From the NCBI GenBank assembly GCA_024639785.1, contig JAHEGI010000003.1:83197-147196 (forward strand): a DNA stretch of 64,000 bases. The letters run 5' to 3'. The notes under the pieces are model-generated. The model saw only the letters and a list, made by a program, of their open reading frames with translations, was not told where the DNA came from and did no database searches. The position numbers were made by a program, and so were the translations under genes. The DNA comes from Cryomorphaceae bacterium (GTDB taxonomy: Bacteria > Bacteroidota > Bacteroidia > Flavobacteriales > Schleiferiaceae). How positions within the stretch are numbered: position 1 is the first letter of the stretch; the number at the start of each line of letters is the position of its first letter. This document shows, in pieces, positions 1 through 8,377 of the stretch.

Positions 1-290
1 ACGCCAAAATTGAAAACTTGAACAACAGCGCTAAGTCAGCCAAGCAGGATCGTCTGAAGGCAGAGGCTGCTGTGAGTGAAGCACGCGCCGCCGCCATTGC
101 AGCAAAGAATGCCCCTGAGCCCGAAGTAATCGAAGAAGAAGCCCCTGTAGCTGAGGCTGCTGCTGAAGAAGCCCCTGTAGCTGAGGCTGCTGCTGAAGAA
201 GCTCCTGTAGCTGAGGCTGCTGCTGAAGAAGCTCCTGTAGCTGAGGTTGCTACTGAAGAAGCTGCTGCTGAAGAGGCATCCGCAGAATAA
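1..290 (+). CDS. rpsP: 30S ribosomal protein S16, C-terminal part (5' end outside window)
   Basis: The reading frame is open from the window edge (codons in phase with base 3) and stops at 288-290. Only the C-terminal extension of S16 is visible: a Lys/Ala/Glu-rich helical stretch (AKIENLNNSAKSAKQ, then RLKAEAAVSEARAA) followed by an Ala/Glu/Pro tail made of repeated EEAPVAEAAA units. Flavobacterial S16 proteins are known to carry such Ala/Glu tails after the conserved ribosomal domain, and rimM follows after 8 bases, the usual rpsP-rimM order. The conserved S16 core is not in the window, so the call rests on the tail and the neighbour. The TTG at 18 is internal to the frame and is not a start. 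Confidence 0.8.
   Translation, partial: AKIENLNNSAKSAKQDRLKAEAAVSEARAAAIAAKNAPEPEVIEEEAPVAEAAAEEAPVAEAAAEEAPVAEAAAEEAPVAEVATEEAAAEEASAE
141..260 (+). repeat. 30-bp tandem repeat, four copies, inside the rpsP tail
   Basis: Four in-frame 30-base units lie at 141-170, 171-200, 201-230 and 231-260, each coding for APVAEAAAEE or a close variant. Units 1 and 2 are identical, unit 3 differs by one silent base, and unit 4 by that base plus two more. Near-identity at the DNA level points to recent duplication or slippage rather than old protein-level repetition. Confidence 0.95.
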
Positions 291-298
291 TTGCTTTG

Positions 299-817
299 AT
301 GGAGGGGTATTTCCAACTCGGATTCCTCCGCAAAAAGCACGGATATAAAGGAGAGATTATTCTCCATATCGAATCAGATCATCCAGCACGCTATGCGTCG
401 CTGGATGTTCTTTTTTTAGAGGAAGCAGAAGCCCCTATCCCCTATTTTATTTCTTCCATCCGCAGTCATATCACGGCAGAGTACATTGTGCGCTTAGAAG
501 ATGTGGATGATGAAGCGTCGGTCGATGCCGTGGTAGGTCGTACCGTCTACTTGCCGGAAGACGCGCTCGCAGAATTGAGCGATGACCAATATTACTATCA
601 TGAAATAATTGGTTACAGCGCTTCAGATCCCGCGGTATCCGAAATGATGACGGTAGAAGAGGTTATGGACCGTCCGGGCCAACCACTTTTAGTGCTTCGA
701 CTTGCTTCCAAAGAAAACCCAGTGCTAATTCCGCTCGTGGAGGCTTTTGTCTTGCGGGTGGACAAAGTCAAGAAGCACATCCATATCGAAGCGCCAGAAG
801 AACTATACAACCTATAG
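299..817 (+). CDS. rimM: Ribosome maturation factor RimM
   Basis: RimM binds S19 and the 30S head and is needed for 16S rRNA processing in the cytoplasm. The 172-residue product has the usual length. It opens with YFQLGFLRKKHGYKGE, matching the G-x-(hydrophobic)-x-K-x-H-G-x-(K/R)-G-E signature of the RimM N-terminal beta barrel. The C-terminal PRC-like barrel includes a PVLIPLVEAFVLRVD segment. An in-frame TTG lies one codon upstream (296), but ATG at 299 is preferred. It follows rpsP by 8 bases. The other genes of the classical rpsP-rimM-trmD-rplS operon, trmD and rplS, lie 36 kb away in this window. Confidence 0.93.
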   Translation: MEGYFQLGFLRKKHGYKGEIILHIESDHPARYASLDVLFLEEAEAPIPYFISSIRSHITAEYIVRLEDVDDEASVDAVVGRTVYLPEDALAELSDDQYYYHEIIGYSASDPAVSEMMTVEEVMDRPGQPLLVLRLASKENPVLIPLVEAFVLRVDKVKKHIHIEAPEELYNL

Positions 818-818
818 G

Positions 819-2162
819 TCAGTCACTTAACTTCGTCAAACGCTCATCGAAACGAATTCCCCAATCGGCTAATTCGCGTAAAATTGGAGCGTAGACCTCC
901 TTGCGCATGGGCAGTAAGACGCCTTTCTCTTGAATTTGACCCAAGGCCACCAAACGAGTCGCCATAGCGACGGGTAAGCCTACAGTAAAGGCCATGGCGG
1001 TGTTTTGGGCTGATTTACCCTTACAGACCATCGAGGACTCCAGCCGGAACTCCGCCCCATTTTGCTGGTAAAATAAGCGATGCCACATGACCAACATATC
1101 CGTGTCTTCGGCCTGCATGGTCCATTTTTTCTCCAAGATGTGCTGAAGAATTTGCGCAGGACTGCCCTGCTCCAAGCCAATGGGCTCGTGATCAAATAGC
1201 CCAAGCCATTCAAACATTTCCATCATTTCGGAGTCCTGTGGAATTTGCAAATAGTGCATGAGTTTTAGTTCCACACTATCCGAGGCGTGATAGGCCAAAA
1301 AACTGTTGATGAAGGAACGGTGTGTGAGTGACGCCACTCCTTCCATGTGATAGCTGTCATCTGTGGCTCCCAATTGAACAAAGACATCCCAAGCGCGGCA
1401 AAAACCTGGACGGCGCAACGTACCTCGATACATCGTGGGAATTCCGTCTAAGCCATATTCACTGATGTACTTAAGCGAGTCACGATTCGCATAACCTTCA
1501 AAACGTCCGTAGCCGGGAATGGACACAAATTCCGTGCGTCGGAAGAGCTTGTGATAAGGGATAAACTTATACAAGCCCTCTTGGATAAACTTGACCGCTC
1601 CACCTGCCCCGGCCATCACCACGTTTCGAGGATTCCAAGTGAATTTATACTGCCATGGATTGCTCGGACTTTCCGGGGCAAGGATTCCGCCACAAAAGCT
1701 CTCATAGGAGGTGATCTCTCCCCCCTGGGCACGAATTTTTTCAATAATCTCCATGGTAGACATGTGATCAATACCCGGATCAACGCCACATTCATTCAAG
1801 AATATCAACCCTTTAGCTTTGGCTTCTTCATCCAAAGCTTTCATTTCTGGACTTGCATAGGAAGCCGTTACCATATGCTTTCCTTGGCGCAAGCACTCTT
1901 TGGCCACTTCTGGATGCATGAAGGCGGGCAGCATAGAGACCACGACATCTGCTTTTGAAATCCACTCAGAACGTATTTCTGCTTGGGACAGGTCCGCGGA
2001 GACGGGGATGACATGCGCATATCCCTCGCACTTTGCCGCCAAGGAACGCGCATCCAAGTCGACCACGTGAAGGCTCCAATGGGGAGCATCGGCATGGGTG
2101 GCTAAATATTCAATAAGAGCGGGGGTACTGCGACCAGCACCAAGAACTACGATGGATTTCAC
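819..2162 (-). CDS. Saccharopine dehydrogenase family protein (LYS9-like, NADP-binding)
   Basis: The 447-residue product starts with KSIVVLGAGRSTPALIEYL, an N-terminal Rossmann dinucleotide-binding loop, followed by DVVVSMLPAFMHPEVAKECL and NECGVDPGIDHMS. Both are typical of saccharopine dehydrogenase / carboxynorspermidine synthase-like enzymes. A Sacchrp_dh_C-type domain fills the rest (ESFCGGILAPESPSNPW). The L-glutamate-forming saccharopine dehydrogenase of lysine degradation is the closest role, but the substrate cannot be fixed from sequence. The start is GTG at 2162; no ATG fits the Rossmann N-terminus. It converges on rimM with one base between the stop codons. Confidence 0.85.
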   Translation of the reverse strand: MKSIVVLGAGRSTPALIEYLATHADAPHWSLHVVDLDARSLAAKCEGYAHVIPVSADLSQAEIRSEWISKADVVVSMLPAFMHPEVAKECLRQGKHMVTASYASPEMKALDEEAKAKGLIFLNECGVDPGIDHMSTMEIIEKIRAQGGEITSYESFCGGILAPESPSNPWQYKFTWNPRNVVMAGAGGAVKFIQEGLYKFIPYHKLFRRTEFVSIPGYGRFEGYANRDSLKYISEYGLDGIPTMYRGTLRRPGFCRAWDVFVQLGATDDSYHMEGVASLTHRSFINSFLAYHASDSVELKLMHYLQIPQDSEMMEMFEWLGLFDHEPIGLEQGSPAQILQHILEKKWTMQAEDTDMLVMWHRLFYQQNGAEFRLESSMVCKGKSAQNTAMAFTVGLPVAMATRLVALGQIQEKGVLLPMRKEVYAPILRELADWGIRFDERLTKLSD

Positions 2163-2217
2163 TACAAGGCTGTTGAAAACTGATTGTTTTTGGGGACTTT
2201 CTAGGACGAAGGTAATT

Positions 2218-2225
2218 TACATTTG
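2218..2225 (+). promoter_or_regulatory. Bacteroidota -7 promoter element upstream of pckA
   Basis: TACATTTG fits the Bacteroidota -7 consensus TAnnTTTG, 23 bases before the pckA ATG. No convincing -33 TTTG lies at the usual distance; the nearest TTTG is 25 bases upstream. Confidence 0.5.
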
Positions 2226-2248
2226 CTCTAACCCTTGATTGAATTCAC

Positions 2249-3859
2249 ATGTATACAAACTTCTCCGGAACGGAATCCACCAAAACGTGGATTTCGGACC
2301 TGGGCTTGCAGAATGCCTCCTTGGTATTCCAAGCCCCGCCTGAATTATTGAGCCAGGAAGCCCTTGCTCAAGGCCGGGCTAAATTGACACAAAATCAAGT
2401 CCTTAGCATTGCTACGGGAACTTTTACTGGGCGCTCTCCGGAAGACCGCTTCATCGTAGAGGATGATCTCACTCGCAACCGAGTTTGGTGGGGAAAAGTC
2501 AACAAAAAGTTTGACGAACAGGCCTATCACGCCCTAAAAACCAAGGTGATTGCCTATTTAGATGGCAAAAAACTGTATGTGCGCGATGCCAAAGCGGGTG
2601 CTGAGGATCGCTTGAGTCTAAACATCCGAGTCATCAATGAACATCCAGAACACAATCAGTTCGCATACAACATGTTCATTGAGCCCCGTGCCGAAGAGCT
2701 AGGTGGGTTCAAACCACAATGGACCATTCTTCACGCTCCTGACTTTCATGCGGATCCAACTGTGGATGGCACCCGACAAAGCAATTTTGCCATCCTCAGC
2801 TTTGAGGATCAAACCATTCTGATTGGGGGCACAGGCTACACAGGAGAAATCAAGAAGGGCATTTTCTCTGCGCTAAACTTTTTGTATCCCGTTGATAATC
2901 AAACATTCCCCATGCACTGCTCGGCCAATTTGGGCAAAAATGGAGATACCGCTTTGTTTTTCGGACTAAGCGGTACGGGGAAAACCACATTATCTGCCGA
3001 CCCAGATCGTATGCTGATTGGGGATGATGAGCACGGCTGGACTCCGGAAGGCGGAGTATTCAATTTTGAAGGTGGGTGCTACGCCAAAGTCATCGACCTT
3101 TCTGAAGAAAAAGAACCGGACATTTGGAAAGCTATCCGCCCAGGAGCCATCCTGGAGAACATTGTGATGGATGCCCATGGAAAACCGGACTACAGTGATA
3201 AGAGCATCACGGAAAACACCCGGGTTTCCTATCCTATCGACCACATAAGCCACGTTGCACCAGGCCTAAAAGGACCTAGCCCGAAGAATGTTTTCTTCTT
3301 AACCTGCGATGCCTACGGCGTCCTGCCTCCTCTTTCAAAACTGGGCCCAGAACAAGCAGCATACCATTTCATGTCCGGGTATACAGCGAAGGTTGCTGGA
3401 ACAGAAGCAGGAGTTACTGAACCCAAGGCCGTTTTCTCTGCGTGCTTTGGAGCTCCTTTCATGCCGTTGCATCCGAGCGAATACGCTTCCATGTTAATGG
3501 ATAAAATGCGGGAAGGAAACATCGACGTATGGCTGGTGAACACCGGTTGGGTCGGTGGAGGCTATGGGGTTGGATCCCGAATCAAGTTGAAATACACCCG
3601 TGCCATGATCACTGCCGCCCTAAAAGGCTTGGAGTTGACCTTTGAAAAAGACGTCAACTTCGGTTTTCAGCGGGTTAGCTCCTGCCCTGGCCTAGATGCA
3701 GCGGTATTAGATGCCCGAAGCCAGTGGGCCGACGAATTGGCTTATGATGCGGCAGCCCAGAACCTTGCGAAGCGATTTGTCGAGAACTTTAAAACCTACG
3801 AGGCGGGTTCTTCTGAAGCGATTAAACTAGGGGGACCAGTCCATGCGGTCCTTGCTTAA
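2249..3859 (+). CDS. pckA: Phosphoenolpyruvate carboxykinase (ATP)
   Basis: Converts oxaloacetate plus ATP to phosphoenolpyruvate, CO2 and ADP, the entry step of gluconeogenesis. At 536 residues it matches the ATP-dependent family. Visible signatures are the kinase-1a P-loop GLSGTGKTTLSADP near residue 240, the preceding PMHCSANLG, the kinase-2 region DDEHGW, and RVSYPID near residue 330. The N-terminal TGRSPEDRF motif for oxaloacetate binding is present. It is monocistronic: its own -7 element lies upstream and a strong hairpin terminator follows. Single-gene gluconeogenic PckA fits an organism that feeds on peptides and organic acids. Confidence 0.97.
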   Translation: MYTNFSGTESTKTWISDLGLQNASLVFQAPPELLSQEALAQGRAKLTQNQVLSIATGTFTGRSPEDRFIVEDDLTRNRVWWGKVNKKFDEQAYHALKTKVIAYLDGKKLYVRDAKAGAEDRLSLNIRVINEHPEHNQFAYNMFIEPRAEELGGFKPQWTILHAPDFHADPTVDGTRQSNFAILSFEDQTILIGGTGYTGEIKKGIFSALNFLYPVDNQTFPMHCSANLGKNGDTALFFGLSGTGKTTLSADPDRMLIGDDEHGWTPEGGVFNFEGGCYAKVIDLSEEKEPDIWKAIRPGAILENIVMDAHGKPDYSDKSITENTRVSYPIDHISHVAPGLKGPSPKNVFFLTCDAYGVLPPLSKLGPEQAAYHFMSGYTAKVAGTEAGVTEPKAVFSACFGAPFMPLHPSEYASMLMDKMREGNIDVWLVNTGWVGGGYGVGSRIKLKYTRAMITAALKGLELTFEKDVNFGFQRVSSCPGLDAAVLDARSQWADELAYDAAAQNLAKRFVENFKTYEAGSSEAIKLGGPVHAVLA

Positions 3860-3890
3860 TTGAATAGAACCCTTTAATTGTATCGAAAAC

Positions 3891-3922
3891 GAGCGCCCCG
3901 CCTAGAGCGGGGCTCTTTTTTT
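3891..3922. terminator. Bidirectional rho-independent terminator between pckA and phoH
   Basis: GAGCGCCCCGC and GCGGGGCTC form a GC-rich hairpin with a five-base loop, followed by eight T on the plus strand. The minus strand has a run of A before the hairpin and TTTT after it. The stop codon of the minus-strand phoH gene (3921-3923) lies at the end of the T tract. Confidence 0.88.
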
Positions 3923-5273
3923 ACAACATATCATTCGCCAGATTGGCCAACTCACTACGCTCTCCCTTTTCCAAGGTGACATGGGCGTACAAATCTTGAC
4001 CTTTGAGGCGATCCACGAGGTAGGACAGGCCATTGGATTGTTCATCCAAGTAGGGCGTATCGATTTGGTGCACATCCCCGGTGAAAATGAACTTCGAATT
4101 TTCACCCGCCCGAGTGATAATCGTCTTTACCTCGTGTGGGGTTAGGTTTTGTGCCTCATCCACAATGAAGATAACATTCGAAAGGGATCGACCACGGATA
4201 TACGCCAAAGGTGTCACAAGGATTTTCTCATTGGCAACCATCTCGTCAATTTGCTTGAAATTGCGGTCGCGCTCACCAAATTGGTTCTTGATAAATTTTA
4301 AATTGTCCCACAAGGGCTGCATGTAAGGATTGATCTTTTGTTCTGCATCGCCCGGCAGAAAACCTATATCCCGATTCGATAAGGGCACGATGGGTCGGGC
4401 GAGATATATCTGCTTAAAGTCTCTACGTTGCTCTAGAGAGCCCGCCAAAGCCAACAGAGTTTTTCCCGTCCCGGCGACTCCCGTCAGAGTCACCAGCTTG
4501 ATGTCGGGATGCATAATGGCATGGAGCGCAAAGGTCTGTTCGCTGTTGCGCGGTTTGATCCCATAATAGCTGGACTTCTCCACCAATTCCATCCGTTCGG
4601 ACGCCCCGTGGTAAAAGCCCAAGGCGGAGGATCGGGCAGATTTCAGAATATAAAAATGGTTGGGTTGCAGCCCGAGTTTTTGATTCCCTTTTACATCCAT
4701 ACTTAGCTCAGCAGATTTACTTTCATAGAGCGACTGTAATGCCTTAGGGGGAAAGGCAGCAATTTCGCCTCGACCTGTAAATCGGGTATCCGTTTCTTTC
4801 ACTTTTCCCGTGAGGTAGTCTTCTGCAGCTACGTTTAATGCTTTGGCCTTGAGCCGGAGGTTAATGTCCTTTGTAACCAGAATAACCGGGCGTTCAGGCT
4901 CCTCTTGCTGTAGAAAGAGCGCTGCATTAATGATCTTGTGATCATTCTTTCCTTTGCCGTACACCTCTGTCGCGTCGACATCCAATCGAGGCGTTGACAT
5001 GATGACGCGAAATTTCCCACGCTTGCCGCCATTGAGATCAATCCAATCCGTCAAAGGCTTGTCTGAAGCCTTTTTGTCGAGCATGCGGATAAACTCCCGC
5101 GCCTCAAAATTCTTCGTGTCACTTCCCTTTTTGAATTCATCCAGTTCTTCTAATACTGGAATTGGAATGGCGACATCATGTTCTTCAAAATTCATGATGG
5201 CATTGTGATCGTACAAAATAACCGACGTGTCGAGGACAAAAATCTTGCGTGGGGCTTTCTTGGTTCGAGGCAT
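3921..5273 (-). CDS. PIN domain-PhoH ATPase fusion (PhoH2 type)
   Basis: Two-domain protein of 450 residues. Residues 1-145 form a PIN ribonuclease domain (FVLDTSVILYD, first catalytic Asp at 15; a later LVTKDINLRLKAKA). Residues 235-450 form a PhoH ATPase with Walker A GVAGTGKT (265-272) and Walker B VIFIVDEAQN. Proteins of this architecture are RNA helicase/ribonucleases in studied mycobacterial and thermophile examples, so a role in RNA unwinding and decay is likely but unproven here. It shares a terminator with pckA and is divergent from the Crp/Fnr gene. Confidence 0.92.
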   Translation of the reverse strand: MPRTKKAPRKIFVLDTSVILYDHNAIMNFEEHDVAIPIPVLEELDEFKKGSDTKNFEAREFIRMLDKKASDKPLTDWIDLNGGKRGKFRVIMSTPRLDVDATEVYGKGKNDHKIINAALFLQQEEPERPVILVTKDINLRLKAKALNVAAEDYLTGKVKETDTRFTGRGEIAAFPPKALQSLYESKSAELSMDVKGNQKLGLQPNHFYILKSARSSALGFYHGASERMELVEKSSYYGIKPRNSEQTFALHAIMHPDIKLVTLTGVAGTGKTLLALAGSLEQRRDFKQIYLARPIVPLSNRDIGFLPGDAEQKINPYMQPLWDNLKFIKNQFGERDRNFKQIDEMVANEKILVTPLAYIRGRSLSNVIFIVDEAQNLTPHEVKTIITRAGENSKFIFTGDVHQIDTPYLDEQSNGLSYLVDRLKGQDLYAHVTLEKGERSELANLANDML

Positions 5274-5404
5274 GGTTTCTTCTTGGATTTAGGGTTAATT
5301 TAGGGGAAGAAATCCGACTACCTACCGGATGTTTCACGATGTTTTTAACAGGTAATGGAGAATAACCTTCGGCTTACTTTCCCATAACATGTGACCCCCC
5401 GCAG

Positions 5405-6046
5405 ATGCACCATCCTACCCCGTCAGACATAGCTAAACACTTTGGGTTCCAAGACCCAGAACTTATTGAGGCCATTCTCCAATACGGACGCTTTTGCTCC
5501 TTTGAGAGTGGAGACCTCATTGCCGAACCGGGAATGCCTGTCGATTTTGTGCCATTGATCATTAAAGGCAATTTGCGGGTCATGCGGAAGGATGAGGCCC
5601 ATGATCGAGAGCTTTTCCTATACTTTTTAACGGCCGGCTCTACCTGTTCCAGCACCATTAATTGCTGTATGACGGGCAAAAAAGTGACGGTCGAAGTCGT
5701 CGTTGAGGAAGACAGCGATTTGATTTGCATTCCCAATGAATATGCCTCTAAGTGGATCCACCGCTATCCAGAGTGGCTCGAATTTGTCCTACGCAGTTAT
5801 CAGATGCGCTTTGAAGAAGCGCTTCATGCTTTGGATGAAGTCGCCTTTCGTCAACTCGATGAACGTCTTTGGAATTTCTTAGTGGAAAAATCTCGTTTGA
5901 ATGAGACCAATACGATAGAAATGAGCCACTCAGACCTCGCTCAAGCGCTTCATTCTTCCCGAGAAGTGGTTTCGCGTCTCCTAAAAAAGCTCGAATCAGA
6001 AGACCGATTGGAACTTGGTCGAAATCGAATCCTCATCCTTCGCTAA
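5405..6046 (+). CDS. Crp/Fnr-family transcriptional regulator
   Basis: 213 residues. An N-terminal cyclic-nucleotide-binding-like beta roll (residues 20-120, with GDLIAEPGMPVDFVPLIIKG) leads through a long helix to a winged helix-turn-helix (MSHSDLAQALHSSREVVSRLLKKLE, residues about 172-196). The roll lacks an obvious cAMP phosphate-binding cassette and there is no FNR-like N-terminal cysteine cluster; the CC pair near residue 90 is not a recognised cluster motif. The effector is therefore unknown. The next gene begins 19 bases after its stop but has its own promoter-like element. Confidence 0.88.
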   Translation: MHHPTPSDIAKHFGFQDPELIEAILQYGRFCSFESGDLIAEPGMPVDFVPLIIKGNLRVMRKDEAHDRELFLYFLTAGSTCSSTINCCMTGKKVTVEVVVEEDSDLICIPNEYASKWIHRYPEWLEFVLRSYQMRFEEALHALDEVAFRQLDERLWNFLVEKSRLNETNTIEMSHSDLAQALHSSREVVSRLLKKLESEDRLELGRNRILILR

Positions 6047-6053
6047 GGAACCC

Positions 6054-6061
6054 TATTTTTG
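6054..6061 (+). promoter_or_regulatory. -7 element directly before the gene at 6066
   Basis: TATTTTTG fits TAnnTTTG exactly. Only four bases (CCGC) separate it from the ATG at 6066, so a transcript started here would be leaderless or nearly so. Confidence 0.5.
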
Positions 6062-6065
6062 CCGC

Positions 6066-6581
6066 ATGATTCGTAAGTACCTCCGCTTGGCCATCGCCGT
6101 CCTTTTTATTGGCACAGCTGTTTGGCAGTTTACTGACCGTGAAATTGGCAATGGCATTTTCTTGGTATTATTGACTGGAATTCCCGTGCTATTTCACTTT
6201 CGGAATGAGCGCATTCTTTTGGCCTTGTGGCACGTTCGTAAGCAAGACTTTGTCAAAGCAGAAAAGCAACTGGACGCTATCGCCAAACCGGAGCAAACCC
6301 TCATCAAAGGACAGTTGGCATACTATTATTTCCTTCGCGGACTGATGACCTCGCAAACGAATTTATCCAAGAGTGAAACCTGGATGAAAAAGGCGTTAAA
6401 CACCGGTCTACGCTTGAAGCAAGATCGGGCCTTGGCCAAAATGCAATTGGCCGCCATGGCCATGACCAAGCGCAAAAAGAAGGAAGCGCAAATTTTGTTG
6501 ACTGAAGCAAAAAAGCTGGACGACAAGGGACTCCTCGCCGACCAGCTTAAAATGCTTCAAGCGCAAATGCGCCGGATTTAA
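6066..6581 (+). CDS. TPR-like membrane-anchored protein of unknown function
   Basis: 171 residues. Two hydrophobic segments near the N-terminus (about residues 7-20 and 30-44) anchor it. The rest is alpha-helical with tetratricopeptide-like pairs (QDFVKAEKQLDAIAKPEQ, LRGLMTSQTNLSKSETWMKKAL, KKKEAQILLTEAKKL) and a basic C-terminus. The in-frame GTG at 6015 would overlap the regulator gene; ATG at 6066, just after a -7 element, is preferred. Membrane-anchored TPR proteins usually act as assembly scaffolds, but nothing here identifies a partner. Confidence 0.7.
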   Translation: MIRKYLRLAIAVLFIGTAVWQFTDREIGNGIFLVLLTGIPVLFHFRNERILLALWHVRKQDFVKAEKQLDAIAKPEQTLIKGQLAYYYFLRGLMTSQTNLSKSETWMKKALNTGLRLKQDRALAKMQLAAMAMTKRKKKEAQILLTEAKKLDDKGLLADQLKMLQAQMRRI

Positions 6582-6587
6582 AACGTA

Positions 6588-6902
6588 CTACTTCTTGGCG
6601 ACCGCCGGATTCACCCCGGAAGTCATATCCTTGCTGATGGCAGCGCGCTCAAAGCGCAAGCGGCAATTCTCGCATTCAAGTAGAACTGTCTTTTCATCGA
6701 CTTCGAGGATTTTGCCATGGATGCCGCTGGTTGTGACCACCTTCATGCCTTTTTCTAAGGCTGCACGAAACTTATTTTCTTCCTTTTGCTTCTTCATCTG
6801 AGGGCGGATGAAAAAGAAATACATCACCGCCACGATGGCGATCAATGGAAGGAAGCTAGCGATACCACCTTGGGCAGCTTCTTGGAGGAATAATGAATGC
6901 AT
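6588..6902 (-). CDS. yajC: Preprotein translocase subunit YajC
   Basis: 104 residues with one transmembrane helix (FLPLIAIVAVMYFFFIRPQMKKQKE) ending in the RPQ-(basic) boundary characteristic of YajC. It is followed by the small soluble domain (KVVTTSGIHGKILEVDEKTVLLE). It associates with SecDF at the inner membrane. It is the last gene of the nusB-DUF1573-yajC series that is conserved in Bacteroidota. Confidence 0.95.
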   Translation of the reverse strand: MHSLFLQEAAQGGIASFLPLIAIVAVMYFFFIRPQMKKQKEENKFRAALEKGMKVVTTSGIHGKILEVDEKTVLLECENCRLRFERAAISKDMTSGVNPAVAKK

Positions 6903-6910
6903 AGTTCTGA

Positions 6911-7351
6911 TTAATTAGCTTTTGGTTCGACTTTCGCCGTAATGGTCAAGACTTTTGTATTGGGCACCGTATTGGCCGAAAGCGTAACGGTCTTCGTTTG
7001 ATTACCTGGTTTGCCCTGGCTGTTGAACCGGACGGTGATCGTGCCTTGCTCTCCTGGAGCGATCGGCGCGTTAGAATATTCCGGCACCGTGCAACCACAA
7101 CTTCCTTGGGCCGAAGAGATAATCAAGGGCACCTCCCCTTCATTGGTGAAGTTGAATTCGGTCGTACCGACATCCCCTTCCTTCATGTCACCGAAATCAT
7201 GGCTCTCTTTTTCAAATAGAAAAACAGGTAGCTGGGCGGTTGTGGCCGCCTCTATGGCCATACGCTCCTCGGGTGATTTGATCTTCGATGTAGCATCAGA
7301 GCATGATGCTAAGGTTAAAAGGCCCGCCAGGAGGGCTAAATACTGTTTCAT
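6911..7351 (-). CDS. DUF1573 lipoprotein
   Basis: 146 residues. A lipoprotein signal peptide ends in the lipobox LASC (Cys 17). One Ig-like DUF1573 domain covers residues 45-140 and contains the hallmark GSCGCTVPEYSNAPIAPGEQG. The function of the family is not established; it is placed in the periplasm or outer membrane by its signal. It lies 8 bases upstream of yajC and 24 downstream of nusB, the usual Bacteroidota arrangement. Confidence 0.9.
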   Translation of the reverse strand: MKQYLALLAGLLTLASCSDATSKIKSPEERMAIEAATTAQLPVFLFEKESHDFGDMKEGDVGTTEFNFTNEGEVPLIISSAQGSCGCTVPEYSNAPIAPGEQGTITVRFNSQGKPGNQTKTVTLSANTVPNTKVLTITAKVEPKAN

Positions 7352-7375
7352 GGGGTTTACATATTTGAGGTGAAA

Positions 7376-8317
7376 TTACGACTCAATTAAGCCTCGGCCT
7401 ATCTTTTGGATTCGTCCATCTGCTTTTAGGTCGGCCACCATGGCGTCGAGCAAGCCATTGATAAAACCAGGGCTTTTTTCAGAGCCATATTGCTTCGCTA
7501 ATTCAATGGCCTCATTCATGCTGACCTTGACAGGGACCTCCGAAAAATTGACCACTTCGGTAAGGGTCATTTCCATGATGCAACGCTCCACCGGCGCCAA
7601 ACGCTCATAATCCCATTTATCCGCTTTGGAGCGAATGCGGTCCATCCACTCTTCATGAGCGTTGACGGATTTTAAAAATAGCGATGCGCCAAAGGCTTCA
7701 TCCGAGGCATCCTTGAACAATCGCACTAGCAAAGGCTTACCACGCTTGGCATTTTGAAGGGTTTGGACGGCCATCATTTGGGCCGCGTCTAGATCATCAG
7801 CCCAGTGCATACTGACCTCCTCATAATGGGCGTGAATCGACTCATTATTGGCCATGGCCTCCCGATAGAAACGTTTGAACCAGATAATGCAATCCTGTTC
7901 CGTCAGTTCTTCCTCGCCATCGAGCCAGCCTGACTCGATTTCGCCGTTCCAAAAGGCAAAAAACGCCGTGCGCAGCACATCCACCGTTTCACCCCAAAAA
8001 ACTCTCTTTTTCTCCCAGGCTCCGACCAAGCCCTCATCATGCACAAGCGCATGCATGAAGGGCATGTCTAATAAGCTTTGGATGCGTTCCTTGCGGACCT
8101 GAACAGAAAATTGCTTGTTGCTTTCAATCTCCAAGCGCTCCTCTAAAAAGCGATGGAACTGCCAAAACATGCGCAGTTCGTAGAGATATAGTTCATAGAT
8201 AGATTCGATGCTATCATTGAGCCCTTCCAGGGCACGTTGACGATCAAGGGATTCTCCTTGATAGTAGGCGAATAAAGCCTGCATGACTTTAATGCGGATG
8301 TGTCGACGGGTAAGCAT
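7376..8317 (-). CDS. nusB: Transcription antitermination factor NusB (long Bacteroidota form)
   Basis: 313 residues, about twice the length of E. coli NusB, as is usual in Bacteroidota where an extra N-terminal helical region precedes the conserved domain. The start MLTRRHIRIKVMQALFAYYQ matches the NusB N-terminus. The C-terminal half has ERCIMEMTLTEV and INEAIELAKQYGSEKSPGFINGLLDAM-like text (SMNEAIELAKQYG, FINGLLDAM). It binds boxA RNA with S10 in rRNA antitermination. A consensus -7 element lies 16 bases before the start. Confidence 0.93.
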   Translation of the reverse strand: MLTRRHIRIKVMQALFAYYQGESLDRQRALEGLNDSIESIYELYLYELRMFWQFHRFLEERLEIESNKQFSVQVRKERIQSLLDMPFMHALVHDEGLVGAWEKKRVFWGETVDVLRTAFFAFWNGEIESGWLDGEEELTEQDCIIWFKRFYREAMANNESIHAHYEEVSMHWADDLDAAQMMAVQTLQNAKRGKPLLVRLFKDASDEAFGASLFLKSVNAHEEWMDRIRSKADKWDYERLAPVERCIMEMTLTEVVNFSEVPVKVSMNEAIELAKQYGSEKSPGFINGLLDAMVADLKADGRIQKIGRGLIES

Positions 8318-8333
8318 AGAACGTATTTGAGCG

Positions 8334-8341
8334 TCAAAAGT
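8334..8341 (-). promoter_or_regulatory. Promoter of nusB-DUF1573-yajC
   Basis: On the minus strand TACTTTTG (TAnnTTTG) lies 16 bases before the nusB ATG. A TTTG sits 16 bases further upstream, close to the expected -33 position. Confidence 0.6.
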
Positions 8342-8377
8342 ACGACGCTAAATGCATTCAAAGAGCCTATGAACAGG

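Noticed and set aside
141-260. Possible CRISPR-like array
   Set aside because: The repeats are directly adjacent, in frame and coding for the S16 tail; there are no spacers.
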